64,000 nucleotides of DNA, taken from Dyella dinghuensis (GTDB taxonomy: Bacteria > Pseudomonadota > Gammaproteobacteria > Xanthomonadales > Rhodanobacteraceae). A program made the position numbers and the translations under genes. Positions 1-7,547 of the stretch are shown here, one piece after another. Each line of letters begins with the position of its first letter. The first letter of the stretch is position 1. The notes beneath the pieces were generated by a model. That model saw only the letters and a list, made by a program, of their open reading frames with translations. It made no database searches and was not told the DNA's origin. The stretch is from NCBI RefSeq assembly GCF_003977615.1, contig NZ_RYZR01000008.1, positions 124,001 through 188,000 of the forward strand, written 5' to 3'.

Positions 1-2
1 TG

Positions 3-1376
3 CAGGCCGTGGTCGGCCGCAGCTTTCGCCGCCCGGCGCCGTATGAAGATGCCTACACGATGGCCGCCACCGCGGTGCTTCGCCTGATCCGCAACTACAA
101 CATCGACCCGCGCGAAGTCGGCCAGCTTGCCCTGGGCACCGAGAGCAGCAAGGACAACTCCGCCGGTGCCGTGATCGTGCGCGGCATGGTCGATCGCGAG
201 CTGGAACGCCTTGGCTTGCCGCGTCTGTCGCGCAACATCGAAGTGCCTGAATTCAAGCATGCCTGCCTTGGCGGCGTGTATGCGCTGAAGAGTGCGCTGC
301 GCTATGTCGCCTTCGACGGACAGCATCGCAAAGCCATCGTCGTGTGCAGCGATATCGCCGAATACGAGCGCGGCTCCACCGGCGAACAGACGCAAGGCGC
401 AGGCGCCGTGGCCATGCTGGTGGAAGCCACGCCGAAACTGTTCGAAGTGGATCTGGAACACTCCGGCAGCGCATCGGACTACCGCGGCCCGGATTTCCGC
501 AAACCGTTCGCTCGCCATTTCGATCAGGACTATTCCGAGCGCGGCAAGCGTCTGCACGATTTCCCGATCTTCAGCGGCAAGTACTCCACGTTCGCCTACC
601 TCGACGAAACGGGACAGGCGTTCGACGCGATGATCGAACGCCTCGGCACGACCGGCAGCGAATTCCTCGCGTCGGTGGATAGCCTGTTTTTCCATCGTCC
701 GTATCACATGATGCCGCTGCAGGCATTGGCCTTTATCTACGCCCGCGCACTCGCACGCGCACCGCAACCCAATGCGGAATTTCAGGCGCTGTGCGAACAG
801 GCTGGCGTGTCGCCGGAAGGCGTGATCGAAGAATGTCGCAACAATCCGGATCTGTACGGTGACTTCGTGCGTCGCGGCGGTCACGCCGATGCCGCGCAGG
901 AACCGCATCCGCTGACGACGAAGTTGTCGGGCGTGGTGCGCAAGAGTCCGGCGTTCCAGCAATTGCTCGCCACGCGCGTGAAACTTGGCACCGATTCGGC
1001 CATGGAACTGGGCAATCTCTACACCGCCGCCTTGCCGGCGTGGATTGCTGCAGGTTTCGAAGATGCGCTGGAGCAGAACGTCGACCTGACGAACGCCAAG
1101 CTTGCCGCTATCGGCTATGGCAGCGGCGATGCCGCCGAGGCTGTGCCGCTGCGTGTCGTACCGGGTTGGCGGGATGCCGCCAGCAAGATCGGTTTCCGCA
1201 AAGCGCTGGAAGCATCGGTCGATCTGTCACAGCAGCAGTACGAAGCCCTGCACGACGGCAAGCACGTCGATCTGAATTGTCCGCCGCGCGATCAGTTCGT
1301 CATCGCCCGCACCGGTAGCACGTACGAAAACGCGTTCCAGGACTTGGGCGTGGATTACTACGAATTCGCGCCTTAA
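3..1376 (+). CDS. hydroxymethylglutaryl-CoA synthase family protein, 5' end missing
   Basis: This is a thiolase-fold condensing enzyme that would join acetyl-CoA and acetoacetyl-CoA into HMG-CoA in the cytoplasm. The frame is already open at the window edge, so the N-terminus lies outside; the first in-frame GTG at 9 is unlikely to be the start because the family has about 60 more residues there. Visible family marks are the glutamate region LALGTESSKDNSAG, the catalytic cysteine in HACLGG (codon 264-266), the AGAVAMLVE strand and the catalytic histidine region FFHRPYHMMP. The visible part is about 457 residues, so the full protein is longer than the usual bacterial enzyme of about 390. No mevalonate-pathway neighbour is seen downstream. 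The family is well supported; whether it serves isoprenoid, leucine or acyl-chain chemistry is open. Confidence 0.85.
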   Translation, partial: QAVVGRSFRRPAPYEDAYTMAATAVLRLIRNYNIDPREVGQLALGTESSKDNSAGAVIVRGMVDRELERLGLPRLSRNIEVPEFKHACLGGVYALKSALRYVAFDGQHRKAIVVCSDIAEYERGSTGEQTQGAGAVAMLVEATPKLFEVDLEHSGSASDYRGPDFRKPFARHFDQDYSERGKRLHDFPIFSGKYSTFAYLDETGQAFDAMIERLGTTGSEFLASVDSLFFHRPYHMMPLQALAFIYARALARAPQPNAEFQALCEQAGVSPEGVIEECRNNPDLYGDFVRRGGHADAAQEPHPLTTKLSGVVRKSPAFQQLLATRVKLGTDSAMELGNLYTAALPAWIAAGFEDALEQNVDLTNAKLAAIGYGSGDAAEAVPLRVVPGWRDAASKIGFRKALEASVDLSQQQYEALHDGKHVDLNCPPRDQFVIARTGSTYENAFQDLGVDYYEFAP

Positions 1377-1414
1377 TTGGCGGCGACTCGGCGCTTCACC
1401 GAAAGCATGTTGCC

Positions 1415-1468
1415 CGTCATTCCCGCTTGACCAGCTTCGCTGTTGAGAAGCGCCTCGCGGGAATGACG
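1415..1468. repeat. palindromic intergenic repeat (GTCATTCCCGC type)
   Basis: A perfect 12-base inverted repeat, CGTCATTCCCGC at 1415-1426 and GCGGGAATGACG at 1457-1468, encloses a 30-base loop that contains a weaker hairpin. The outer sequence resembles the ends of the elements near 30.75 and 43.4 kb. It lies between the HMG-CoA synthase gene and modE. There is no T-tract on either side, so a simple intrinsic terminator is less likely than a REP-like or MITE-like element. Confidence 0.6.
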
Positions 1469-1544
1469 AGCCGAGACACTCGCTTCGCGGCCCATTTAGC
1501 TAGACTCGGTCTCGCTGAAGCGACACCACGAGGCTGGCGCGATC

Positions 1545-2339
1545 ATGTTCAAATTAAAAGGCGTACTCTCGCTTCACTCCGACGACCGTGCTCTGGGCGG
1601 CGCCGATCGCATCGCATTGCTGGCCAAGATTGACGAAAACGGATCGATCACCGCTGCCGCCCGCGCCGTAGGAATGAGTTACAAGGGCGCATGGGACGCC
1701 ATCGACGCCATGAACAATCTGGCGGATGAGCCCCTCGTAACACGCGTAACCGGTGGCAAGGGCGGCGGCGGCTCGCAACTCACCGAGCGTGGCAAGCGGT
1801 TGATCGAAGCCTTCGCTGCGCTGGAAGATGTGCATCGCCGCTTCTTCGAACAATTCGAAACGCTGGCCAATGAATCGGCCGCCGACATCAAGCTGATAAG
1901 GAGCCTTATGTTCCGAACCAGTGCGCGCAATCAGCTGGCCGGTCGTGTGGTGAACATCCACAAGGGTGCCGTCAACGACACCGTTGAACTTGCATTGCCC
2001 GGTGGTGAACATGTCGTGGCCACCTTGACCTGCGAAAGCACGCAGGATCTCGGACTTGAGATCGGCAGCGAAGCGATTGCGCTCATCAAATCGTCGTCGG
2101 TGTTGATCGCACTGCCGGATGACGGTATGCGCCTTTCCGCGCGCAATCAATTTCCGGGAACGGTCGTCCAGGTGACGATGGGCGCGGTGAATGCGGATGT
2201 ACGTATTCGCCTGGACGGCGGCAGCGTCATGACGTCCATCGTGACGACCGAAAGCGTGTCGGCCTTGGGCTTGGCCGAAGGTGTGGCGGTGGTAGCCGTG
2301 GTCAAGGCATCCAGCGTCATTCTGGGGACAGCCCGCTAG
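1545..2339 (+). CDS. modE: ModE-family molybdate-responsive transcriptional regulator
   Basis: A 264-residue cytoplasmic DNA-binding protein that senses molybdate. Residues 1-110 form the LysR-like winged helix-turn-helix typical of ModE (ENGSITAAARAVGMSYKGAWDAI, then a glycine-rich wing TGGKGGGGS). Two Mop/TOBE molybdate-binding domains follow, at roughly 122-190 and 196-264, each opened by the signature SARNQ. The length matches E. coli ModE (262). The ATG at 1545 is chosen because the helix-turn-helix begins directly after it. In the family, the molybdate-bound dimer represses modABC and activates molybdoenzyme genes. Here the neighbours are a molybdopterin-fold secreted protein and a porin, not a molybdate ABC transporter. 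Confidence 0.93.
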   Translation: MFKLKGVLSLHSDDRALGGADRIALLAKIDENGSITAAARAVGMSYKGAWDAIDAMNNLADEPLVTRVTGGKGGGGSQLTERGKRLIEAFAALEDVHRRFFEQFETLANESAADIKLIRSLMFRTSARNQLAGRVVNIHKGAVNDTVELALPGGEHVVATLTCESTQDLGLEIGSEAIALIKSSSVLIALPDDGMRLSARNQFPGTVVQVTMGAVNADVRIRLDGGSVMTSIVTTESVSALGLAEGVAVVAVVKASSVILGTAR

Positions 2340-2371
2340 TCCGCGCTTTTGTACTGCCCTTCACAGGAAAC

Positions 2372-2395
2372 CGTCATATACTCGACCTTATTACG
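2372..2395. promoter_or_regulatory. possible ModE operator
   Basis: An imperfect inverted repeat, CGTCATATA at 2372-2380 and TATTACG at 2389-2395, lies between modE and the molybdopterin-binding-like gene. It resembles the known ModE consensus of CGTTATATA and TATATAACG half-sites separated by a few bases. The match is partial: one half is shortened and one position is changed. The regulatory link is inference. Confidence 0.35.
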
Positions 2396-2509
2396 CCTCG
2401 ACCCGAGGCGCGGGGATAGGTCGGGCTTATGCTTCCCAAGGGCGGATGTGCATTCATCACGCAGCAGACCACATCGCGCGCCGCTGGTTTTCGTTGCGGC
2501 AACACCGCG

Positions 2510-3025
2510 ATGACGCGCCGATGGTTGGCGCTGTTACTCGCCCTCCTCGCCTTCTCATCCATCAACGTCGCTGCGCAAACGGCGCCCGCCGATCAGCCGG
2601 TTGTGCGCGTCATTGCCGATGGCAAGGCACCTATAACGCTCGATCACACTGCATTGGCCGCGATGCCGCGGGTCAGCGTCACTGCATCTGCGCATCACGA
2701 AGCACCGAGTCGATGGCAAGGCGTGTCGCTGCAAAGCATCCTGCAAAAAGTGGACGCACCAAGCGGCGAGAAACTGCGCGGACATGCCATGACGACGATC
2801 GTGCGCGTCACCGCATCCGATCACTACCAGATTGTTTTCAGCCTCGCCGAACTCGATCCGATGCTCGGCAACGAACAAGCGATGCTGGCCGACACGCAAG
2901 ACGGTCATCCGATTGCGAAGGACGGCCCTTACCGAATCGTTGTACCTGGGGACAAACGGCCGGCACGCTGGATACGCAGCGTGACGACGATCGAGGTAAT
3001 CAACACCGCAGCACCCTCACCCTGA
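2510..3025 (+). CDS. secreted molybdopterin-binding-like protein
   Basis: A 171-residue protein with a signal peptide (MTRRWLALLLALLAFSSINVAAQ, cleaved near residue 23). The body resembles the oxidoreductase molybdopterin-binding fold found in periplasmic sulfite-oxidase-like proteins: a strand pair VRVIADGKAPITLDHTALAAMP, a WQGVSLQSIL segment, and near the end the GPYRIVVPGDKRPARWIRSVTTIEV motif typical of the domain. The conserved cofactor-ligating cysteine of true sulfite oxidases is not apparent, so catalysis is doubtful. An ATG at 2429 in the same frame would give 27 extra residues before the signal peptide, so 2510 is preferred. It sits between modE and a porin gene, which fits a molybdenum-linked role; that role is inferred. 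Confidence 0.7.
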   Translation: MTRRWLALLLALLAFSSINVAAQTAPADQPVVRVIADGKAPITLDHTALAAMPRVSVTASAHHEAPSRWQGVSLQSILQKVDAPSGEKLRGHAMTTIVRVTASDHYQIVFSLAELDPMLGNEQAMLADTQDGHPIAKDGPYRIVVPGDKRPARWIRSVTTIEVINTAAPSP

Positions 3026-3088
3026 TTCCTTTCCATAACCACGCAGATGGTGATTGCGTTTCGCCACGCCATCACGGGAGAACTCCAC

Positions 3089-4660
3089 ATGCTGAAGAAA
3101 TGGATAGTTGCGAGTCTGGCTGTTGCGTTGATGATTGCCAGCATCACGGCACAGGCCGATACGGCAAGCCCTGCCGATCCGCAAGCCGCACAACCGGCTC
3201 CTGCTGCGCCATCCACTCCTGCCGCGTGCTCAAGCACGCAAGAGTTCTTCGCTACCGATTGCCCACTGACCTGGCACGGCATCACGCTGTACGGCGCGTA
3301 TGACGTCGGCTTCGGCTGGGTCAGCCATGGCATGCCGACCAACGGGCATAACTATGAAGGCGAATCGTTGGTCAATCGCAACGGCAATCGGTCTCGATAT
3401 CTGATCGAACCGAACAACCTGCAGCAGACGGGTGTCGGCATCCGCGCGAAAGAAAAAATTGTCGAAGGCTGGACGGTGGTGTTCAACGCATCGACCGGTT
3501 TCAACCCACAGTCTTTCGAGATGGCCAATTTGGCGGCCACCAATACCGTCAATAACGGCCGTGCGCGGCAGAATTATTCGTTTGCCGGAGATGGCGCACG
3601 TGCGGGCCAAGCGTTCAACGACGAAATCTATGGTGGTATCTCGTCGACGGATTTCGGCACGCTTACGTTCGGTCGTCAGCGCGCGCTCGGCACCGATGTG
3701 ATGCTCCAATACGATCCCGCCGGCGGTGCCTACGCCTTTTCGTTCATCGGCTATAACGGTTTGATGGCTGGCGGCGGCGACACGCAGGACACGCGTTGGG
3801 ACAACGCCGTGAAATACCGCCTCACCTATGGCCCGTTCCACGTCGGCGCGATGTACAAATTCACCGATGGTCAGGGCGGTTGCTACTCAGCATCGTCCAC
3901 CTGGACGGCTGCCACGTGTACACAGGAAGGCACGCACAACCAAGCTTATGGATTGGACGTCGGTGGAACGTACAACAAATTCTCCGCCGACTTTGTCTAC
4001 CAGCATGTCGACCAGGCGATCAGCGTCGTCAACCCGCTGCTGGGGCCGGAGAGTCTGACGCAACCGTATCAATCGACGCTCAATAGCATCAATACCAACC
4101 CCATTACCGGCGCCAACGTGATCTCGCCGGCCAACACCGAATACGGCATCGTGACCAACAACAGCGCCATCATGGGCACAGCCAAATATACGTGGGACGC
4201 GTTCAAGTTCTTTGTCGGCTACGAACATATCCGCCAGATGAATCCCAACAACCCCTTGGGCGTTGGCGCCACCGCGCAGGGCGGTTATCGCCTGAGCGGT
4301 GTCGAAGACAACAATCTCGATTCGCCCAAGATCGTGCAGGTCTGGTGGACAGGCGTGAAATACGCGCTCGGCAGCAAGACCGACATCACGGTGTCTTACT
4401 ATCACGAGCTGCAGAACGACTTCCGTATTCCGACGACCTGCTCAGTCGCCGCCGGATTCCGCAGCTCCTGTGGCGGCACGCTCAACGAAGTGTCGCTCTA
4501 TGTAGATCATCACTTCACCAAGCGTTTCGACGCGTATGCGGGTGTTGCGTATTCCGACGTGAGCGGCGGCCTTGCCATCGCCATTCCGCACGGTCCCGGC
4601 GTTCCCTACTACCACGACAACAATCTTGCGCCGACCATTGGTGCCCGCTTCATCTTCTGA
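3089..4660 (+). CDS. Gram-negative outer-membrane porin
   Basis: A 523-residue beta-barrel precursor. A signal peptide (MLKKWIVASLAVALMIASITAQA) is followed by an Ala/Pro-rich linker with a lone cysteine. The barrel starts at LTWHGITLYGAYDVGFGWV, has the porin hallmark strands GVGIRAKEKIVEGW and IYGGISSTDFGTLTFGRQR, and ends with the terminal phenylalanine of outer-membrane proteins (GARFIF). It belongs to the general Gram_neg_porin family and is longer than the usual 350-400 residues. The ATG at 3089 is preceded by GGGAGA, so the in-frame ATG at 3047 is not used. It lies 63 bases after the molybdopterin-fold gene and may be co-transcribed with it. The substrate cannot be told from sequence; anion or molybdate passage is only a hypothesis. 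Confidence 0.85.
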   Translation: MLKKWIVASLAVALMIASITAQADTASPADPQAAQPAPAAPSTPAACSSTQEFFATDCPLTWHGITLYGAYDVGFGWVSHGMPTNGHNYEGESLVNRNGNRSRYLIEPNNLQQTGVGIRAKEKIVEGWTVVFNASTGFNPQSFEMANLAATNTVNNGRARQNYSFAGDGARAGQAFNDEIYGGISSTDFGTLTFGRQRALGTDVMLQYDPAGGAYAFSFIGYNGLMAGGGDTQDTRWDNAVKYRLTYGPFHVGAMYKFTDGQGGCYSASSTWTAATCTQEGTHNQAYGLDVGGTYNKFSADFVYQHVDQAISVVNPLLGPESLTQPYQSTLNSINTNPITGANVISPANTEYGIVTNNSAIMGTAKYTWDAFKFFVGYEHIRQMNPNNPLGVGATAQGGYRLSGVEDNNLDSPKIVQVWWTGVKYALGSKTDITVSYYHELQNDFRIPTTCSVAAGFRSSCGGTLNEVSLYVDHHFTKRFDAYAGVAYSDVSGGLAIAIPHGPGVPYYHDNNLAPTIGARFIF

Positions 4661-4783
4661 GCGGTTTGCGGGCGATCGCATCGAGAGTGCACCGACAAAG
4701 TAGCCGTCCACACATTGCAGGCAATCATGAAACGCCGCTGAGGAAAGTACGTGCGTAGCTTCCTCGGCGACATGTCTGCGCTT

Positions 4784-4799
4784 ATGATCGGGCGATCAT
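4784..4799. promoter_or_regulatory. short perfect palindrome upstream of a small membrane protein gene
   Basis: ATGATCG at 4784-4790 is mirrored by CGATCAT at 4793-4799, with two bases between. It lies 16 bases before the ATG at 4816 and just before the ribosome-binding site. It could be an operator or part of a translation-level hairpin. No regulator can be assigned. Confidence 0.3.
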
Positions 4800-4815
4800 C
4801 CTCGAGGAGCCAATC

Positions 4816-5034
4816 ATGCGTGCCATCCTGGTCATCATCGGAATCGTGCTGTTGGGCGCAGGGCTTTGGGTTGTGTTCGGTCACGGCAGCTATACGCAAA
4901 CCGATACCGTCTTTCAGCTGGGTTCGGCGAAGCTCACCGCGACCCACGACAAAGTCATTCCCGAATGGCTGGGCATTGCAGGCATCGTGGTAGGTGGCTT
5001 GCTGACACTCGGCGGCCTGCTCTCGAAGCGCTGA
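4816..5034 (+). CDS. small two-helix membrane protein
   Basis: A 72-residue inner-membrane protein. Residues 3-21 (AILVIIGIVLLGAGLWVVF) and 51-70 (LGIAGIVVGGLLTLGGLLS) are hydrophobic helices, separated by a polar stretch of about 28 residues that ends in PEW. The layout resembles the short DUF3185-type proteins, but I do not recognise it firmly. A GAGG ribosome-binding site precedes the ATG. It is flanked by a 16-base palindrome upstream and a repeat pair directly downstream of the stop. Its function is unknown. Confidence 0.65.
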   Translation: MRAILVIIGIVLLGAGLWVVFGHGSYTQTDTVFQLGSAKLTATHDKVIPEWLGIAGIVVGGLLTLGGLLSKR

Positions 5035-5040
5035 TTTTCT

Positions 5041-5208
5041 CCCTCTCCCCTATGGGGAGAGGGCTGAGGTGAGGGGCCAATGTTGTGCTGCCCGCCATTT
5101 GAAGCGAGCTTTTGCTCTCAACGCTTCTCGCAATGAAAGCGCGCGCTGTAGAAACATTTTCGCAAGCCCGAGCCCCTCACCCCGCCCCTCTCCCCATCGG
5201 GGAGAGGG
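5041..5208. repeat. pair of inverted REP-like hairpins (REPIN-type), CCCTCTCCCC family
   Basis: The first unit, at 5041-5076, is a hairpin of CCCTCTCCCC and GGGGAGAGGG followed by a GGTGAGGGG tail. The second, at 5173-5208, is the same unit inverted (CCCCTCAC tail, then the hairpin). About 96 bases lie between them. This arrangement of two inverted REP units is what has been called a REPIN. It fills the gap between the small membrane protein gene and uvrD. The same family is found inside uvrD at 6666-6770. No REP-associated tyrosine transposase gene is present in the window. Confidence 0.8.
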
Positions 5209-5232
5209 AGGAATGCGTAGCCGCACAGCGGC

Positions 5233-5238
5233 TACAAT
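5233..5238 (+). promoter_or_regulatory. candidate -10 box of uvrD, leaderless spacing
   Basis: TACAAT at 5233-5238 is a near-consensus sigma-70 -10 hexamer. Its expected transcription start, about seven bases downstream, falls at 5245-5246, exactly on the second ATG of uvrD. No convincing -35 box or ribosome-binding site is seen. This suggests a leaderless message starting at 5246. Confidence 0.4.
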
Positions 5239-5245
5239 GCCGCAG

Positions 5246-7534
5246 ATGGATGTCTCGCACCTGATCGACTCACTCAACGACGCGCAACGCGAAGCGGTCT
5301 GCGCGCCACCCGGCCACTACCTGATTCTTGCGGGCGCAGGCTCCGGCAAGACACGCGTATTGACCCATCGCATCGGCTGGCTCAATCAGGTCGAGCATGT
5401 GCCGCCGTGGGCGATTCTTGCCGTGACCTTCACAAACAAGGCCGCGGGCGAAATGCGCGCGCGCATCGAGCACCTCATTCCCGGCGGTACACAAGGACTG
5501 ACGGTCGGCACCTTCCACGGCATCGCGCATCGTCTGCTACGCAGGCATTGGCGTGAAGCCGGATTGCCAGAAAGTTTCCAGATTCTCGATGCCGACGATC
5601 AGCAACGGCTGGTCAAGCGCGTCATCGCCGGACTCGGCCTGGACGAAGCACGCTTCCCGCCGCGTCAGGCCGCATGGCAGATCAACAGCTGGAAAGACGA
5701 AGGCAAGCGCGCGGAGAACATCGAGCACGGACAACATCCCGTCACGCGCACATTGGTGCAAATCTATCAGGCGTATGAAGACGCATGCCGTCGTGCAGGC
5801 CTGGTCGATTTCGCCGAACTGCTGCTGCGCGCACACGAATTGTGGTTGAAACAGCCGGCCATTCTTGAGCATTACCAGCAACGCTGGCGCTATCTATTGA
5901 TCGACGAATTCCAGGACACCAATTCGTTGCAATACGCGTGGATTCGCGTGCTCGCCGGTCAAACCGGCCAGGTCTTCGTCGTGGGCGACGACGATCAGGC
6001 AATTTACGGCTGGCGTGGTGCGAAGGTCGAGAACGTGCAGCAATTCCTGCGCGATTTCCCTGGCGCGCGAACGATCAAGCTCGAACAGAATTACCGTTCT
6101 ACGTCGAACATTCTCAAAGCCGCCAACAGCGTGATCGAACGCAATGGCAGCCGTCTTGGCAAACAGTTGTGGACGGCCGGCGAGGAAGGCGATCGCATTG
6201 CCGTTTACGCCGCGTATAACGAGCAGGACGAAGCACGATTCGTCATCGAGCGCATTCGCGAATACATCGCCGAACACGGCAACGCGAAAGACTGCGCCAT
6301 TCTCTATCGTTCCAACGCGCAATCGCGCAACTTCGAAGAGCAGTTGATCCAGCACGATGTTCCGTATCGCGTGTATGGCGGCCTGCGCTTCTTCGAGCGC
6401 GCCGAAATCAAGGATGCGCTTGCTTACCTGCGCCTCACCGCGAATCGTCACGACGATGCGGCGTTCGAGCGCGCCGTGAATACGCCGCCACGCGGCATCG
6501 GCGATCGTACGCTGGATGTGTTGCGCCGGCGTGCGCGGCAGGACAGCACGTCAATGTGGGAGGCTGCGCTTGTCGAACTTTCCAGCAGCACGGAATTAGC
6601 AGGGCGCGCGAAGAATGCGGTGAAAAGCTTCCTCGCCATGATTGACGAGATGGCGCGCACTTTTGCCCCCTCTCCCCTCCGGGGAGAGGGCTGGGGTGAG
6701 GGGACAACCTCGCCGGAACTCCTCGCTTCGAACAGCCCCTCACCCAACCCTCTCCCCGAAGGGGAGAGGGCTAGTGCGGCATTGCCACTGGCCGAACAGA
6801 TCGACCACGCCATCGTGCAATCGGGTCTGCGCGATTTTTATGAAAAAGACAGCCGCGGCAATGCCGAATCGCGCGTAGAGAACCTGGACGAACTGGTCAA
6901 CGTCGCGTCCCGCTTCGAATTGACACCCGATGACATCGAAGCAGGTCTGAGCGAACTCTCCGCATTTCTTTCGCACGCAGCACTTGAAGCCGGCGAAGGC
7001 CAGGGCGACTCGTGGGATGACTGCGTGCAGTTGATGACACTGCACTCGGCGAAAGGCCTCGAGTTTCCGCTGGTTTTCCTGGTTGGCGTGGAAGAAGGCT
7101 TGTTCCCGAGCCAGCGTTCCGTCGAAGACGAAGGCCGACTGGAAGAAGAACGCCGCCTCGCCTACGTCGGTATCACGCGTGCACGCGAACGTCTCGTCAT
7201 AACGCACGCCGAATCGCGCCGCATGCACGGCACAGAAATGCTGGCGCGCCCTTCCCGCTTCCTGAGCGAAGTGCCGCCGTCGCTGATCGACGAAGTACGG
7301 CCGCGCGTGCAGGTCAGTCGCCCGCTCTACGCCGGCCGCTTTGCCGAACCGGCGCCGTCGCTGAAAGAAGATTTACCGGTGAGACTTGGACAACGCGTCA
7401 GCCATCCCAAGTTCGGCGAAGGTGTCGTGGTCAGTGCCGAAGGCAGCGGCGCGCATACGCGCTTGCAAGTGAACTTCGAAGGCGAAGGCAGCAAGTGGCT
7501 GGTTGCCGCTTACGCGAACCTCACGCCGCTTTGA
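5246..7534 (+). CDS. uvrD: DNA helicase II, with in-frame repeat insertion
   Basis: A superfamily 1A 3'-5' helicase for nucleotide-excision and mismatch repair. Residues from 1 read LNDAQREAV (Q motif), AGAGSGKT (Walker A), FTNKAAGEMRAR (motif Ia), LLIDEFQDTN (Walker B), VGDDDQAIYGWRGA (motif III), EQNYRST (motif IV), LMTLHSAKGLEFPLVFLVGVEEGLFP (motif V) and RRLAYVGITRARERL (motif VI), with the C-terminal Tudor-like tail GQRVSHPKFGEGVV. The ATG at 5246 matches the family start; upstream in-frame codons run through a repeat. At 762 residues it is longer than the usual 720-740 because residues about 474-509 are encoded by a pair of REP-like hairpins at 6666-6770. The insertion falls in a loop between motifs IV and V, keeps the frame, and would be translated as a Pro/Gly/Glu-rich linker. 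Confidence 0.95.
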   Translation: MDVSHLIDSLNDAQREAVCAPPGHYLILAGAGSGKTRVLTHRIGWLNQVEHVPPWAILAVTFTNKAAGEMRARIEHLIPGGTQGLTVGTFHGIAHRLLRRHWREAGLPESFQILDADDQQRLVKRVIAGLGLDEARFPPRQAAWQINSWKDEGKRAENIEHGQHPVTRTLVQIYQAYEDACRRAGLVDFAELLLRAHELWLKQPAILEHYQQRWRYLLIDEFQDTNSLQYAWIRVLAGQTGQVFVVGDDDQAIYGWRGAKVENVQQFLRDFPGARTIKLEQNYRSTSNILKAANSVIERNGSRLGKQLWTAGEEGDRIAVYAAYNEQDEARFVIERIREYIAEHGNAKDCAILYRSNAQSRNFEEQLIQHDVPYRVYGGLRFFERAEIKDALAYLRLTANRHDDAAFERAVNTPPRGIGDRTLDVLRRRARQDSTSMWEAALVELSSSTELAGRAKNAVKSFLAMIDEMARTFAPSPLRGEGWGEGTTSPELLASNSPSPNPLPEGERASAALPLAEQIDHAIVQSGLRDFYEKDSRGNAESRVENLDELVNVASRFELTPDDIEAGLSELSAFLSHAALEAGEGQGDSWDDCVQLMTLHSAKGLEFPLVFLVGVEEGLFPSQRSVEDEGRLEEERRLAYVGITRARERLVITHAESRRMHGTEMLARPSRFLSEVPPSLIDEVRPRVQVSRPLYAGRFAEPAPSLKEDLPVRLGQRVSHPKFGEGVVVSAEGSGAHTRLQVNFEGEGSKWLVAAYANLTPL
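6666..6770. repeat. REPIN-type repeat pair inside the uvrD coding sequence
   Basis: Unit one, at 6666-6703, is the CCCTCTCCCC/GGGGAGAGGG hairpin followed by CTGGGGTGAGGGG. Unit two, at 6736-6770, is the inverted form. The spacer is about 32 bases. It is the same family as the pair at 5041-5208. The whole element keeps the uvrD frame open and contributes residues such as PSPLRGEGWGEG and PSPNPLPEGER. Confidence 0.9.
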
Positions 7535-7547
7535 GGAGAGTGCGCCG

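Noticed and set aside
2396-2509. Possible molybdenum-cofactor riboswitch before the molybdopterin-fold gene
   Set aside because: The segment is GC-rich and can fold, but I could not match the conserved Moco-motif core, so no riboswitch is claimed.
5069-5245. N-terminal extension of UvrD by about 59 residues
   Set aside because: The extension is encoded mainly by the second REP unit and has no family counterpart; the ATG at 5246 fits the UvrD start and a -10 box.
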